Below the pieces are notes generated by a model that saw only the letters and a program-made list of their open reading frames with translations, was not told the DNA's origin and made no database searches. A stretch of 64,000 nucleotides of DNA from Paramecium octaurelia (taxonomy: Eukaryota; Ciliophora; Oligohymenophorea; Peniculida; Parameciidae). Below are positions 36,276 to 48,703 of the stretch, piece by piece. The stretch is from contig CAJJDP010000154.1 of NCBI GenBank assembly GCA_905182995.1, forward strand, positions 11,947-75,946, read 5' to 3'. How positions within the stretch are numbered: the stretch's first letter is position 1; every line of letters starts with the position of its first letter. Position numbers and translations under genes: made by a program.

Positions 36276-39014
36276 ATGCCCTAATGGCAAATCATTTGGA
36301 AGACCTTTTATAAACATCTCAAAATCTTAAGGTGGGACCAGTATCAACAATGGAGATGGCATAATCACTTTTAATGGGCTGACACTGCATTCAGACCAAT
36401 ATTAATACTCCAAATTGTCTTCATTATCATCAGATTGTCCATTTTGGCAGATAACTTGTACATCTAAATTACCTTGGCAACCCAAATCTGCATCCATATC
36501 CTCCTATTCCTGTCAATTTCCAAAGCAATCTCAGAGGAATCACATTTCTTCATACAATTTTTGCCTCTCATTCAATAATATTGTATGTATTGGATCTGCT
36601 ACATTATCAGAGAGAAGGACTATTTTATGCTCTACATCACTCTAACTACCATCTATCAGAGCATGTACTCTACTTTACACATGAAGTTTATGACAATTAT
36701 ATTGTTCTTAATTCAGAACATCTTCCTTGCTGACTTACCCTCACTTGAAGGGTTGTTTATTTCAACAGCCCTTCTAATCTTACAGATTTTGAGAAAGGAG
36801 TTCCTTTATTTACAACATTTTCAAAATCTACAAGCCTTGTTCATGATAATTGATTCTACTCCTCAAGCCATGTGCATAGTCCATAAAGATAAGAATTTCA
36901 TGCTTTATTCAAATAAGATTTTCGATAATTTAGCTAACAAATTGGAAAGTACAAATTAGGCAGAGACTGATTAATCGCCTGAAAAAAGCTCTACTGTTCA
37001 TTCAGCTAGAAATTAGTTAAGTTTCCTGTAGAATCTATAATTGGATGAATTAGATAACAATTAGACTCTATTTGATTTCGATGAGGAGGATCTTGAAATG
37101 GAGGATCAATATAAAATTAAAAATGTCACTTATTGTAAAGAGAAAACTCAATTGTTGTCCTAAAATAGATTTTCTGTTGAAATTTAATAGTTGCCCCCCA
37201 AAAGTCACTAATAATAATAGAAGTTTTTTCAATCCTTCAAGAATCAAGAAGACGAGAGCATAATCAAAAAGAAGTTCACATCGGATGTGACTATGAAGAT
37301 TGAATTCAACAATTCTCCCCAAATCAACATTCATTCAGCTGGCAAAAAGAGTTCTCGTAAAAGATCCCAAAATCAAATCAGATTAAATAGGTCCTCTGTG
37401 TATGTGACACCAAGTCGCAAAATCTCGGTTGATCAATTGTTGTCAAAGGAAAGCAGAGAACATCGAAATTCCAATCAAAAATAATCATTATTGGATCAAG
37501 ACATAAATATTACACCTAAATGTAAACCGACCATCAATCATAAAATGAAATTCCTTGTCAATGTTTTAGAGAATTGCAGATTATTCGATAATGATGATGG
37601 TCTGCAAATCTATTTCATTAATGAAATCAATCAAATCCTATTGAGAGCCAAACTCAAGAAATTGGAATCCATTAAGAAGAATATTCTTAGATCAATTTCC
37701 CATGAATTGCTCACCAATCTTAATGCCATTTTTGGATTCATCAAACTATGTCAAGACAAACAATCTTCTAAAGAGTCTTGTACTTTCTAATTAGAACAGG
37801 CACTCTGTTATACTAAACTCTAGTTGTATAAGATATACGATATCTTTGATTACAGAGACATTCTAGAGGAGAGACTCATTATGAAATCGGATAAGTTTGA
37901 ACTTAATTCAGTTATTTGGGAATGCGTAGACTTGCTCAAAGATTAAATTGAAAGGAAGCTCATCTCAATAAAAGTCTAATTGCCAGAGGTTTCATATATC
38001 ATAGTAGGCGATCGATAAAGATTGTGTTAAGTGCTCCTTAATTTAATTGCAAATGCTATTCGATTTACCTTCAAGGGCGGAATTACAATATAAGTTGAGA
38101 AAAAATAATATATAGAGTCAATGCAAGGAATAGATGATGTACAATCATTTAATCAATCAGATACAAATTTGATACAAGTTTCTATAAGTGATACTGGAAT
38201 AGGGATGAGTGAGTAAGAATTATACAATTTGAGAAAGAAGGTATTTATTATAAGAAAGTTTTAGTTGCGTCTTGCTGATGAAGACGAAAAAGTGTCCAAA
38301 TAATCAGTTGGAATAAGCTTAGGATTATCTGTGTGCAAGCACATTGTAAAGCATTTGGCACCCATGCACTAAAATTATCTCTCCGTTGAATCATAAAAGG
38401 ATGTGGGCTCATAATTTTATTTCGTATTGTAATATGATGAAGAGTAAGTTCAATTCGAGCAAAGCAAATTATAAAATTCATTTGTTCATACAATCCCCTT
38501 TTTAGAATAACAAAGCACTCAACAGGTTCGAGTTTTAAATTATAATAAATTCGGTAAGTCTTCAATTGGAGACTAATTAAAACATATAGACACTAAAATT
38601 TGTAATTGCAAAAAGACATTAATTGTAGATGATGAGTAATTCAACATTCACATCCTTTCCCACATCGTGAAACAATTAGGATATGATGTGGATTACGCAT
38701 TCAATGGCAAACAAGCTATAGAGAAAATAGAAGTTTAGTTAGCTAATCGATGTAATCCATCAACTTGCATCGGTTACAAATGTATACTAATGGACATTAA
38801 TATGCCTATTATGAGCGGTTGGGAAGCTGTCTAAAGAATTAGATAAATGGAATACAAAATCAAATTAACTCGAACCATACCTATCATCGCAGTTACTGCT
38901 TTCTGTAGTATCCAAGATTAATAGAAAAGCATTCACGAAGGTTTCAATAGTGTTTTAATCAAACCTATAACCAAAGAAAAACTTTGCGAATCTTTTCATC
39001 AGTTCAATATTTGA
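36276..39014 (+). CDS. Hybrid histidine kinase 1 (membrane sensor)
   Basis: The frame is open for 912 codons; a 24-nt stretch at 38241-38264 has perfect intron borders and may be an in-frame intron (then 904). The first ~180 residues hold five to six hydrophobic membrane segments. A Ser/Lys-rich linker follows. The dimerisation/phosphoacceptor motif is SISHELLTNLNAIFGFIKL with His at ~476, then LLNLIANAIRFT (N box, ~590), SDTGIGMS (G1) and GISLGLSVCKH (G2). The receiver at ~775-900 has TLIVDDEQ, phospho-acceptor Asp in ILMDINMPIMSG and Lys in VLIKPITKE. All catalytic boxes are intact, so it should autophosphorylate and pass phosphate to its own receiver. It is the first of three such genes in 9 kb. 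Confidence 0.92.
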
Positions 39015-39497
39015 TAATATTTTGTTTTCTATTTACTATTTTTAAATTGTCATCAAAATATTATGAATTATTTTTCAATAATTCGATATATAATTCATAG
39101 TCAATTTTTACGAATTCAAAAAGTCACAATTTAGTCAATAATAATAATAAAACTTGTTCGGTTGTTAATTTTCATCTAAAAACTCTTAAATTATAATAAT
39201 CAATTTATAAGAATTTCTTTGATGTAATTTTGTAAACTAAACAATGTTCTTTCATTTTCTCCTTAGAATTTATTCCATATTCTCCCAGGAAGTATAAATA
39301 TATCAAAAAATCTAAGCAAACTTTTCAAATATTGGATTAATTACATACTTAAGATTCAGATTGATCATTTGAATTTTTTAGTACATCTATTAAATGAGTT
39401 AATTGAATAATAATTAATTTTGGCTATTTTATTATGTAATTATGAATAATTTTTCTTGACTAATTGTAACAAGAAATCTTGATTTGATCATGTGAGT
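39015..39497. other. AT-rich gap between histidine kinases 1 and 2
   Basis: No gene supported in about 480 bp; homopolymer-rich AT DNA. Confidence 0.45.
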
Positions 39498-39765
39498 ATG
39501 AGCAACAAATTTGATAGTGTTGAGAACTTGGAATTGAAAAAAGAAGAATTAAATAAACTTTTAATTTAATATTTTTTCAATTATTTAAAACTCTTCTAAA
39601 CTTGGAGTTGTAACATTAAATTACAAATGGCTTACAATTAATTTCTTTCTTCTAGAACTTAAAAATGCAGCAGATGTTGTAAATGAAATAAATACTCAGA
39701 AATATATGTCATTTGAATTTGCAAAGTCTTTGCTCAGAATATTGTAACCGATTAAAATGAGTTGA
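39498..39765 (+). CDS. Possible small gene or remnant upstream of histidine kinase 2
   Basis: Two coding-looking pieces, MSNKFDSVENLELKKEELNK and LKNAADVVNEINTQKYMSFE, lie 140 bp apart. They can be joined in frame only with an intron of 46 nt, longer than any other in this window, giving 73 codons. The pieces are charged and helical with no motif. It may be a true small protein, a decayed gene or chance. The stop lies 64 bp before the histidine kinase start. Confidence 0.25.
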
Positions 39766-39829
39766 GTTTAATTTTCATATAGAAAAATATTTAATATAAA
39801 AGATAATAAAGTTTTTTCTTGATAAATTT

Positions 39830-42663
39830 ATGAGCCAAACAAAATTAAAAATAGAGAGCTAACCAAAAGAATGTGATGTAATAAGTTTCAAAAATTTGTG
39901 TTTTGCTAATAACTATGCTGTAGAAATCTACCTACTACTACTTTCATTCAGTAATTTAGCCTATTATATATTTAATGAATCATCCTCATAATTTATGCTT
40001 GTTAAATTTATATTAACATCATGTCTCACCTTAATAGCAATTGCCTTATAAAAGAGGCTTGATCCAAATATCGCAAGATTTATTAAATTTATTTGTGAAT
40101 TAGTTTCAATCAGTTAATTAATATAGTAAGACGAATGGAATTGTTTAGCCATTCTCTCACTAATATTTGATAAGGGAATTTTATTGAAAAACCAGGAAAT
40201 TTATAATTATTTATACGATTATCTCATTCTCAAGATATTGGGGCTAACTTATGTATCACTCTATTGGAACAATTAAGTTTTTATTATAATTATATGCAAT
40301 TCTATTGTACTTGAGATTTATTAAATTCTGTTGATGTATGTAACAAATAAGCAAACATAACAATAAAAATTGGAAACCTTTCAAAAACGATTTTCTGTTA
40401 GTAGTTAGAAAATAAACAGTGAAAACATAAACTTAGTTGATAATTAGATGAAAAACGAGGAAATTACAAAAAATGATATTTTTATGAAATTCCAAGACCA
40501 AAACAATAATGAAAATTTAATCAATACTGAAGATCATTGGATAAAGAGAATGCATGCAATACCAATCTCAATTATTATTCTTAGCAAAAAGACGCTCACT
40601 ATTAAATTTAAGAATGAGACAGCCAGGAAGAACTTTAATACCTTATGTTACAATGACGATGAAATAAATGATTTAATTATGAATAAATTGGAGTTCACAC
40701 TATTGGAGGACAATTTAGAAATACTCAAGAACTCAAGCAGCATTATTATTAGAAAATAATTCTTAAATAAACCCGTTAATCAATCTTATTCAAGTCAATT
40801 TGATATGGAGAATTTAAAAAAGTTAACTCTCTCCAAGATTTCACAAAACTTCTTGAAAGGAGACTATCATAACCTAATGAAACCAAATACTAATTCTATT
40901 GATTTATACTGCCACTAGATTTTGGATTCATAACAGTTTTAAATCAATGGTACCATTTTTTATAGCAATGGAGATGATGAATTAACGATTATACTTTCAG
41001 ACATATCTAAATAAATGCAATTGTAATAGTTTATAGTTAAGGATGAATTTTAAAAGAAAGTACTCTTCAAATATTTTTTAGGTCATAGAATCGCTCTCTC
41101 ATGAACTCAAAACCCCATTAAACAGTTCAATTAATTTTATTAAATCTGCCATAGCTGATGATTAATTACCATTGTGCATTAAGAAATAATGTCTTGAACC
41201 TGCCTCAATTGCCTTATAGTTGCAATCGTATATAATCAACGATGTCATAGACTTTTCCTAATTTTATAATAATACTCTAGATGTTTGTGTCAAAGAATTC
41301 GAGATAAAGGATGTGATTAGCGAAATAACAAGCATTTTCAATTTGTAGTTCTAAAATAAAGGTTTAAACTTCGTGATAGATCTCACTAAGAACACTTCAA
41401 CCCATATGTCGACTGATTATAATAGATTAATGTAAATCTTAGTAAACGTGATCTAAAACTCGCTAAAATATACATATAATGGTGGTGCAATTCTCAAAAT
41501 TAAGAATTAGGAGGATGACGTATTATCATTTTCTGTTTCTGATACAGGAATAGGTATTAAATCTGAAATGACAAAAAAATTAAATACTTATGTAAATCAA
41601 GTTGAGAATTTAAGACATTTTTCAAAATTGAAATCTTGGAATGGGATTGGATTGCTTATTTCAAGTATTTTGTTACATTAATTGAATCCTTAATTAACAG
41701 AAACATTTTAGATAAAATCTAAATTATCTGAAGGCACTAAGTTTAAATTTAAAATTAGGTAAATACTAATAGATGATCTCAATAACAACACCGATGATAT
41801 ATCTAGAAGAAAGTCTGTAAAATTTAAAAGGAACTCAAAAAAAAATATTCAAAATAATTTAGTTGGAACACTTATCTTTGTAAATGAAAGTGCATTCAAT
41901 ACTTAAAACCTAGGATTGAGTAGTAAACCAAGACCCAATTTAAATAAAAAATTGAAAGGAAGTACTGATTATGATCAAGAATCTTACGAATCAGACAATA
42001 ACAATTAGAATTTATCAGACTAATATTTATAACTATAGAATTAACAACATAATTTTATCCTCAACATAATCGATAAAAAAAAGCTTAGTGGATCTTTTGA
42101 ACAACAATCTATTAAGTCATCATCAATGAAGTAAAACATATTCTTGAACAATTTAGATCAAAAATCCTTAGTTATACTCAATTGAAAATAATGGAGAGAC
42201 AAAGCAATGATTCTGCGTTAGAAAACTTTAAGAAAAATCTATGTTGTTAATGCAGAAGGATTATGTCAGTGGATGATGAAATCTTTAATTAAAATTCAAT
42301 TAAATTGCTAATTGAGAGATACGGTTTCGAAGTGATCATTGTAATATTGCTTTATAATTTAAGTCTTATAATGGTGTAGAGGCGATTTCAATAATAAAGT
42401 CACTAAAAAAGTGTTCTAAGGAATGCGGATTATTGAATCTAATCCTGATGGATTATTCGATGCCTGTGATGGATGGTATTTAATGTACGATCCAATTAAA
42501 GAGAATGATGAAAGAGAAAATAATACCGAATATCAACATAATAGGATTAACAGCATTTACTAGTAAATTGGAAGTTGAAAGTTGTCTGAATGCTGGAATG
42601 CTGGAAGTACTTTTCAAACCATTAAAGCTTACTGATTTCTGTGAGCTACTAACATTATTATGA
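39830..42663 (+). CDS. Hybrid histidine kinase 2 (membrane sensor)
   Basis: Four exons (introns 41060-41081, 42131-42156, 42341-42363) give 920 codons. The N-terminal ~170 residues contain several membrane segments (YLLLLSFSNLAYYIF, FILTSCLTLIAIAL, VFIIIICNSIVLEIY). A PAS-like or linker region follows to ~400. The phosphoacceptor motif SLSHELKTPLNSSINF starts right after intron 1 (His ~415); then LVNVIQNSLKYT, SDTGIGIKS and GIGLLISS are the N, G1 and G2 boxes. After a low-complexity Asn/Gln/Ser linker the receiver starts IMSVDDEIF (~795), with phospho-Asp in LILMDYSMPVMDG (~847) and Lys in VLFKPLK. It is closely similar in layout to the convergent kinase 3, including an intron just before the His motif in both. 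Confidence 0.92.
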
Positions 42664-42697
42664 TTATTCTTATTATATATATAAACAGTATTTATAA

Positions 42698-45476
42698 TCA
42701 TAGAGATGCTAATACATCTTTTAATTCCTGTATTTTTAATGGTTTTGATAACACATCGCTCATGCCTGCAATCAAGCAATTTCTAATATCTTACTAACCT
42801 GTAAAGGCAGTCAAACCAATTATTGGAATCTCAGGAATCACTCCATCTGACATGAGTTTTCTCAGCTCTTTAGTTGTTGCTATCCCGTCCTTTTGTGGCA
42901 TCTAATAATCCATTAGAATGATAGTCAAAATGTTGCATCCTAAACTGCAAGGTTTCAGATTCAAAAGTAGATTTATTGCTTCGTCACCACTAAATGCCAA
43001 TTTAACATCGAATCCAATTTGCTATAGGAGTCTTTCAACTGATTTTTAATTGAATATTTCATCATCAACTGACAGGATGACATTGCAATTACAACTATTC
43101 TTTTTGGTTGCTAAAGATTTGAAGATATCTTCTCTATATTATGTTTCCATCTTTCTAAATTGATTTAGATTGACTAATTGGGATTTTTGAGATTTGCATG
43201 ACTAAAACAAAGGGTTGTTATTTTTTATTTATATCTTTTAACTTGATTTTATATCTGTAATCAAAACGGGTTAAATTTAGACTAATTAAGATATATTAGC
43301 ATCTGGCGAACAAAATTAAATTTTTGGACTTCTTGACAATTCTGAGAAGTCATCCAAAGTGTTTGAACCACAATTCAGAAACCTTTCACTTTTCTTCATA
43401 TGTTAACTTACTTATGCGAGGTCTTAAGCTAAATAGATTGTTCCATTCTTTGCCAATATCTAACTAAGAGAATTAGATTTTAGAGATTTCTTAACACTTT
43501 AGGATTGTCTGAGCGTATTCTTTGCACTTAATGATTGTTTGATAGTATTTTGTTTCGAACTGTAATTAAAATTTAAAATGTAGAATTTGATCTTCGTACC
43601 CTTATTAAATCCAGTTGACTCAATTTGAATTTACTTTTATGATGGAGGACAAAGGGTTTGATGCAATAAGGCAACTATTAACAAACCAAACCCTTTCCAT
43701 TCCTTAAAGGTTTAAAAATCCTTGCTCTCCTCAACATTCTTAAGAGTGACTCTGACTTATTCTAACACATTGGGAGCAATCCCTAATCCCGAATCCTGAA
43801 CAACAATTTTCACTATATCATTTTATTTACTACTAAATTTTAGTTGTATCACACCACTAGAAGTGTACTTGAGTGAATTTTAGAGGAGATTGACTAATAT
43901 TTAAGTTAGTTTAGTTTGGTCAGTACTAAAATACTGTAAGCAATTCTTAGTTAAATCTAAATTGAAGGCAATCTTCTTCATATCAAATTATATGCTAAAT
44001 AGGGAGGTTAAGTCACTGAGGAAATCTTGTACCGAAAATTCAGTTACGTAGAGTTCCAATTGATTTGCATTATAACGTTAATAATCTAAGATGTCATTGA
44101 TTAAGTATGATTATAATTTTAATGAATAGACTGCTGGCTCAAGAGTTTGAAGTTTCAATTTATCATCGATGGTGCTATCAGCTATAGAGGCTTACAAAAA
44201 GTTAATGGCACTATTTAATGGAGTTCGTAATTCATGAGAAAATGATTCTATAATCTCAAATATTTAAATAATATACTTTGCTCTTAAATTCTTCCTTTAC
44301 TATGAATTACTGGATTTCATTTTATTTTGATGTGTCATTAATTGTCACAAAGAATTCGTCATCTTTATCTGACAATATTATTTTGGCCTCTAATTAATAT
44401 TTTGCTCCCGATATTTCTGTTTACTGACAAAATAACTCGATAACGTCCTTTTACAAATTATAGGTTTCGCTTTTGATTGAAGTCAAAATTTCTATTAGCG
44501 ATCTCTTCTGCATCAAATCATAGGAACTCAATTGAGTCATACAAGATTTCTAATTAAAAATGTTCGATGAATTCGACTTTTTTTATTTTAATTTTATAAT
44601 ATTTGTAGATGACAATTACACGAACTCTTGATGATCCGATAGGAGTGAAAAATGCAGCTTATTTAATATAAGGTCCTCCAATTCTTCTTCGTTGATGAAA
44701 CTATCACAAAACTATTTGAATAGAGTCTTGTTTTTGTATGTAATTTTTAAAGTCTCTTTGGATATCATTAAAATCGATAATGGGATTGCATAAAATCGTT
44801 TCTTCCATACATCTTCTCTTTAGTTGTTTTCTACTCTATGAGTGACACTGTGAGAGACTTATTCATAATCCAGAGGTTTTTTATGATTAATTAATGATTG
44901 ACTCTCCTCTCTTTTCTTGAAAACAAGACGATTTCTATAAATTTCCAATATCACCAAACATAAATTTATAGTTATGGCTATGGGTTATTTTGAAAAAATA
45001 GAAATTAAACTTACTCCTATGACTTTCATCAATATTTTTTCAAGCACTTTCAATTTAATTGCAACTTTATTCTTGTTAACAATTTAATCGTATGCAAGTG
45101 GTAGAATAGCAATCAAATAAACCTCATCGTTTAAACAAATGGTTGAAGTCTAAAATATTTTAATCAAACATATCAAGCACAATAATTAATTTTACTGTAT
45201 TTTCTTTATGTAGATGAGTGAACCCATAAAAATAAGAATAAATACAATCAGTCTGATCGTGTTGAGGATTTTGGTCTAGTTGTTGAAAATCAACACGATA
45301 ATCTCAACCAACAAAGACATTATCATATACATGTAATATTCCCAAACTATTGATATCTCAGGTTAAACATCCCTCTTTTTCATGGTTTTCGTCGTTTTCA
45401 TTTCATCAATTTTATCATTATGATTAAATTTAACTTTTATAGATGGAGTATCTATCGAATTATTTATTGATCTCAT
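42698..45476 (-). CDS. Hybrid histidine kinase 3 (membrane sensor)
   Basis: Two exons (22-nt intron 44255-44276) give 918 codons. An N-terminal basic segment precedes five or so membrane helices (YMYMIMSLLVEIIVLIF, LIVFILIFMGSLIYI and others up to ~190). The His motif SFSHELRTPLNSAINF (His ~407) follows the intron; ILVNLLQNSLKYT, QDSGLGIAP and GFGLLIVALL are the N, G1 and G2 boxes. The receiver has VILSVDDEIFN, phospho-Asp in IILMDYQMPQKDG (~846) and SKPLK. Its stop is 34 bp from that of kinase 2, and the two share domain order, length, intron position and many motif residues, so they look like an inverted duplicate. Kinase 1 is more distant. Confidence 0.92.
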
Positions 45477-46471
45477 TTTTTTTTAAATATAAAATAAAAT
45501 GAATATATATAGGCAAATTTGAGTATTCCAAAAAATTAGGATATTAATTGTTAATATTAAAAAGAAATTTATATTTGCTAAGTAACAGTAGTTTTTCTAA
45601 TTTTAGTAATACACTTTTTAAACAATAATTATTATGTAATTGCAATAGATCCAAAATTAAGCAACACTAAATTCAATTTAAAAAATGGCCTCCAATTTAA
45701 TAATTAAGCAAAATATTTGCTAAGTTTATTATGTCATCGTGTATTGTAAAATGCTTTTGAAGATGAATTATTTTCTTTCAAGTAAAAAAGTAAGTCATCA
45801 TCAATTTGATATGTTGGATTCAACATTAAAATGAGATAACTATTATAATATAATATTACTATTTACAATTAAACTTAATTTAGAATCAAATTTACCAAAT
45901 AATAAAATTTTGATTTTTTAGATGCCATCATCAGTTCTAAACTAAAAAAAGATAATTTACACAATATATGAATTAAATAACATTAATTTTTAATCAAAAT
46001 GGAAAATATAATATGAAGAGTTCAATTTTCTAATATATTTACAAAAATTAGAAAATTCAATACTTGAATCAATAATTTTTAAAGTATTTTTCAATCAGAA
46101 AAAATAATATATTACCAAATATGTAAATCTTAAGCCTATAATTTTTTCAATTAAAATATGTTATTCACTTTTAAAACAATAAATACATATAAGTATATTT
46201 AATTTATAAAATATTATCAATGATGACTCTGTATGAATGGTAATAATACTTATTTTTCTATTATTACTAAAACCGTAATAGAATGCATATAAATGCAAAA
46301 TTTTTTTATGATCTGCATTAATAGATGAATTGTTAAGATAATAATTAAATTATTATCTCTATATGAGCTGAATCTGAAATTACCTAAACAATTTAGTTTT
46401 CAGTATCTACATTATTTATAATATTAAATGAACAATTTGGTATATTAAAATTAATTTATATATTATAAGCA
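45477..46471. other. AT-rich intergenic region, 995 bp
   Basis: No gene seen. The stretch is extremely AT-rich with long A and T runs. It separates the divergent starts of histidine kinase 3 and the heat-shock factor and presumably contains both promoters. I could not identify a clear GAA/TTC heat-shock element array. Confidence 0.5.
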
Positions 46472-47370
46472 ATGGCTACTCGTTCATTAGTTCCAACTTT
46501 TATAACTAAAACATTTGAGATGCTTGAAGTTAAATTTCCATATATACTTAGGATCAATCTATATCTCATATCGTTTCTTGGACAGAAGAAGGATTAAGCT
46601 TTGTTGTAAAAAGCTAAAAATTATTATAATAATAAGTGTTACCACAATATTTCAAACACCGAAATTATTCAAGTTTTCTTAGGTAAATATGAGGAATGAA
46701 TAGACAGACAATTGAATTTATATAATTTTAAAAAGAGTAAACATTAGGACGGCTAAGAGTTTAAACACAAATGCTTTCGAAAAGGAGTTAAGTATTCAAC
46801 TTAAAAATACATTTAATAGATAGATGTTGCAATTTATAAAGCGAAGAAATAATGATGATGGAAATTAAGAATCTGTAAATCCTAATCAACCATGTATTTT
46901 ATACAATCATCTGCTTAGCTGCTAAACTGAAGGAAGAGTAAAACATCTTGAGGGTCTGCGCATCTGACATTAAAGATACTAATACAAGATTAGATGAGGA
47001 CATGCAAATATTAAAATAAAAGAGTGGTGTGCTTTTGGAAGAAATGTGGAATCTCAAAAAGGTTGAAACTCATTCTATCGTAGTTATTGCATAGCCAATT
47101 CGATTAAGTTAATCATAAATTGGAGAGGATAGACATCATCATAGGAGCAATGTCTTAACATAAAAAGTTTAAAAGTAATTCCTACAAATAACATAAGATA
47201 TCTCCCAATACTTCACCACTAAATTCTTACAGAATGAACTACATACTCTAGAAACTAACCTAAATTAACCATTGTTTGAATCGCCAAAATAAGAAATAGA
47301 TGATTAGGAATAAATTAAGGCCTTATTTGAAGAATTGTAAAATCTTAGCAAACCAATCCATTTTGATTGA
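46472..47370 (+). CDS. Heat-shock transcription factor
   Basis: Five exons with four introns of 23-28 nt give 265 codons, in frame throughout. The N-terminal ~100 residues are an HSF DNA-binding domain: LVPTFITKTFEMLE, ISHIVSWTEEGLSFVV, VLPQYFKHRNYSSFLRQLNL with the recognition helix, then YNFKKSKHQDGQEFKHKCF and RKGVKQMLQFIKRRN. A short spacer leads to a coiled-coil segment (LDEDMQILKQKSGVLLEEMW), the HR-A/B-like trimerisation region. HSFs bind inverted GAA repeats and activate chaperone genes. The protein is short and has no long activation region, as in several ciliate HSF-like paralogs. Residues contacting DNA in the SSFLRQLNLYNF helix are conserved, so binding is expected. Confidence 0.93.
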
Positions 47371-48703
47371 ATAATGTGTTCAAACATAAAAATTTCATTT
47401 TTTCTTTAGAATAACAAATTAAATGCTTTTTCTAATATATATAAAAAATAAAATTATAAAATTTGATATTAAAACAAATTAATTTTATAATTTTATTTTA
47501 AGAACTCTAATCTAATAAAACTCATGTTTTAATCAAGGTATAGTTTACTATATTCATCAAGAATTATCAAAAAAGGATTTCTGATATGAGATTTTTGAAG
47601 ACAAAATAGGCATTTTTAATTTTAGATGAATTGCAAGAAGAGCATTAAGAATGTTGATGCTTGTTAACCAGTATTCATAAACAGTCTTTTAATAAAATTT
47701 GCTGGAAAACTATGATTGTCAGCTTTGTATTTTTAACAGTACTTTTTTGGATTATGCTTTTAAAAGTATATGATATTATTTTGTCATATTATTTGAAACA
47801 AAATTTAATGACAGTTGATTTCTCTTATATCGTAATTCCAAGATTTTTTGGGATTATTGTAATTAAATTAAATTTAAATTCCTGAAGCCTAATTTTAGGA
47901 TACTGAACAAATTAGGATGGGTCAAATAAGTGTTAACATTAAACAGATATATCAAAATTTTCACTATTCATTTTTCTAAAAATTTATGAATATTATTAAA
48001 TATTGAATACAGCAAATTCATTCTAATTAACAATTAGAGAATATAGGAAATAGTTCTCGTTTTAGCTTGTAATATTTATACACCAATTTTATTTATAGCC
48101 TAATTAAGAGACAATTATTATTAATTTTGATTTTTATTTGATATAGTTTCACTTAAGTATTTGTGCTAATTTTGTATACGCATAAACTTTATAAAGAAAT
48201 AAATAGAAGGTCTTCTACTATTACGCAGCTTTTGGGATAATGAATATCATTTTATTCAAAAATTGATTGATTTATTTTAGTTTTAATTTCAAAACTTAAA
48301 TGAATTTTGTAGATCATTGCTAAAACAATTGCAATCACCTTCATTTATTATTTTAGGATCAGAACATTATTGGTTATTTCAAATATAGGTTAGGTGTCAA
48401 TTTTAGTATCTTTTTATTTATGAAATTATGAGATAGGAATTGTGTACATAGTTATTTCATGTTTTCCAATTTTGGTTTTCGTTATCCTTAGTATTCGTCT
48501 AAATGTCTGAATTTATATCTTTAAAATTTGAATTTGTTTTCCTACTAGGGGTGTTGTGAAGTGATATTTGATTAATGTAGTGCGGAGATAAGATCAAGAT
48601 CAATTAGGAATTATGTATTAATAATTTAAATAGAATGTGACAGAGTCCCTGGTGTAAATGATTTAGTGATATAAGAAAAATATTTTATTAAATTAAATAA
48701 CTG
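47371..48703. other. Gap with a possible decayed membrane-protein gene
   Basis: No intact gene is supported. Between about 47620 and 47990 the plus strand shows coding-like fragments, including the hydrophobic run IVSFVFLTVLFWIMLLKVYD followed, across a plausible 29-nt intron, by FRILNKLGWVKQVLTLNRY. This recalls the membrane part of an ion channel or transporter. The frame then breaks and nothing downstream continues it. The right part (48000-48700) shows no gene and must include the HYDIN promoter. Confidence 0.35.
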
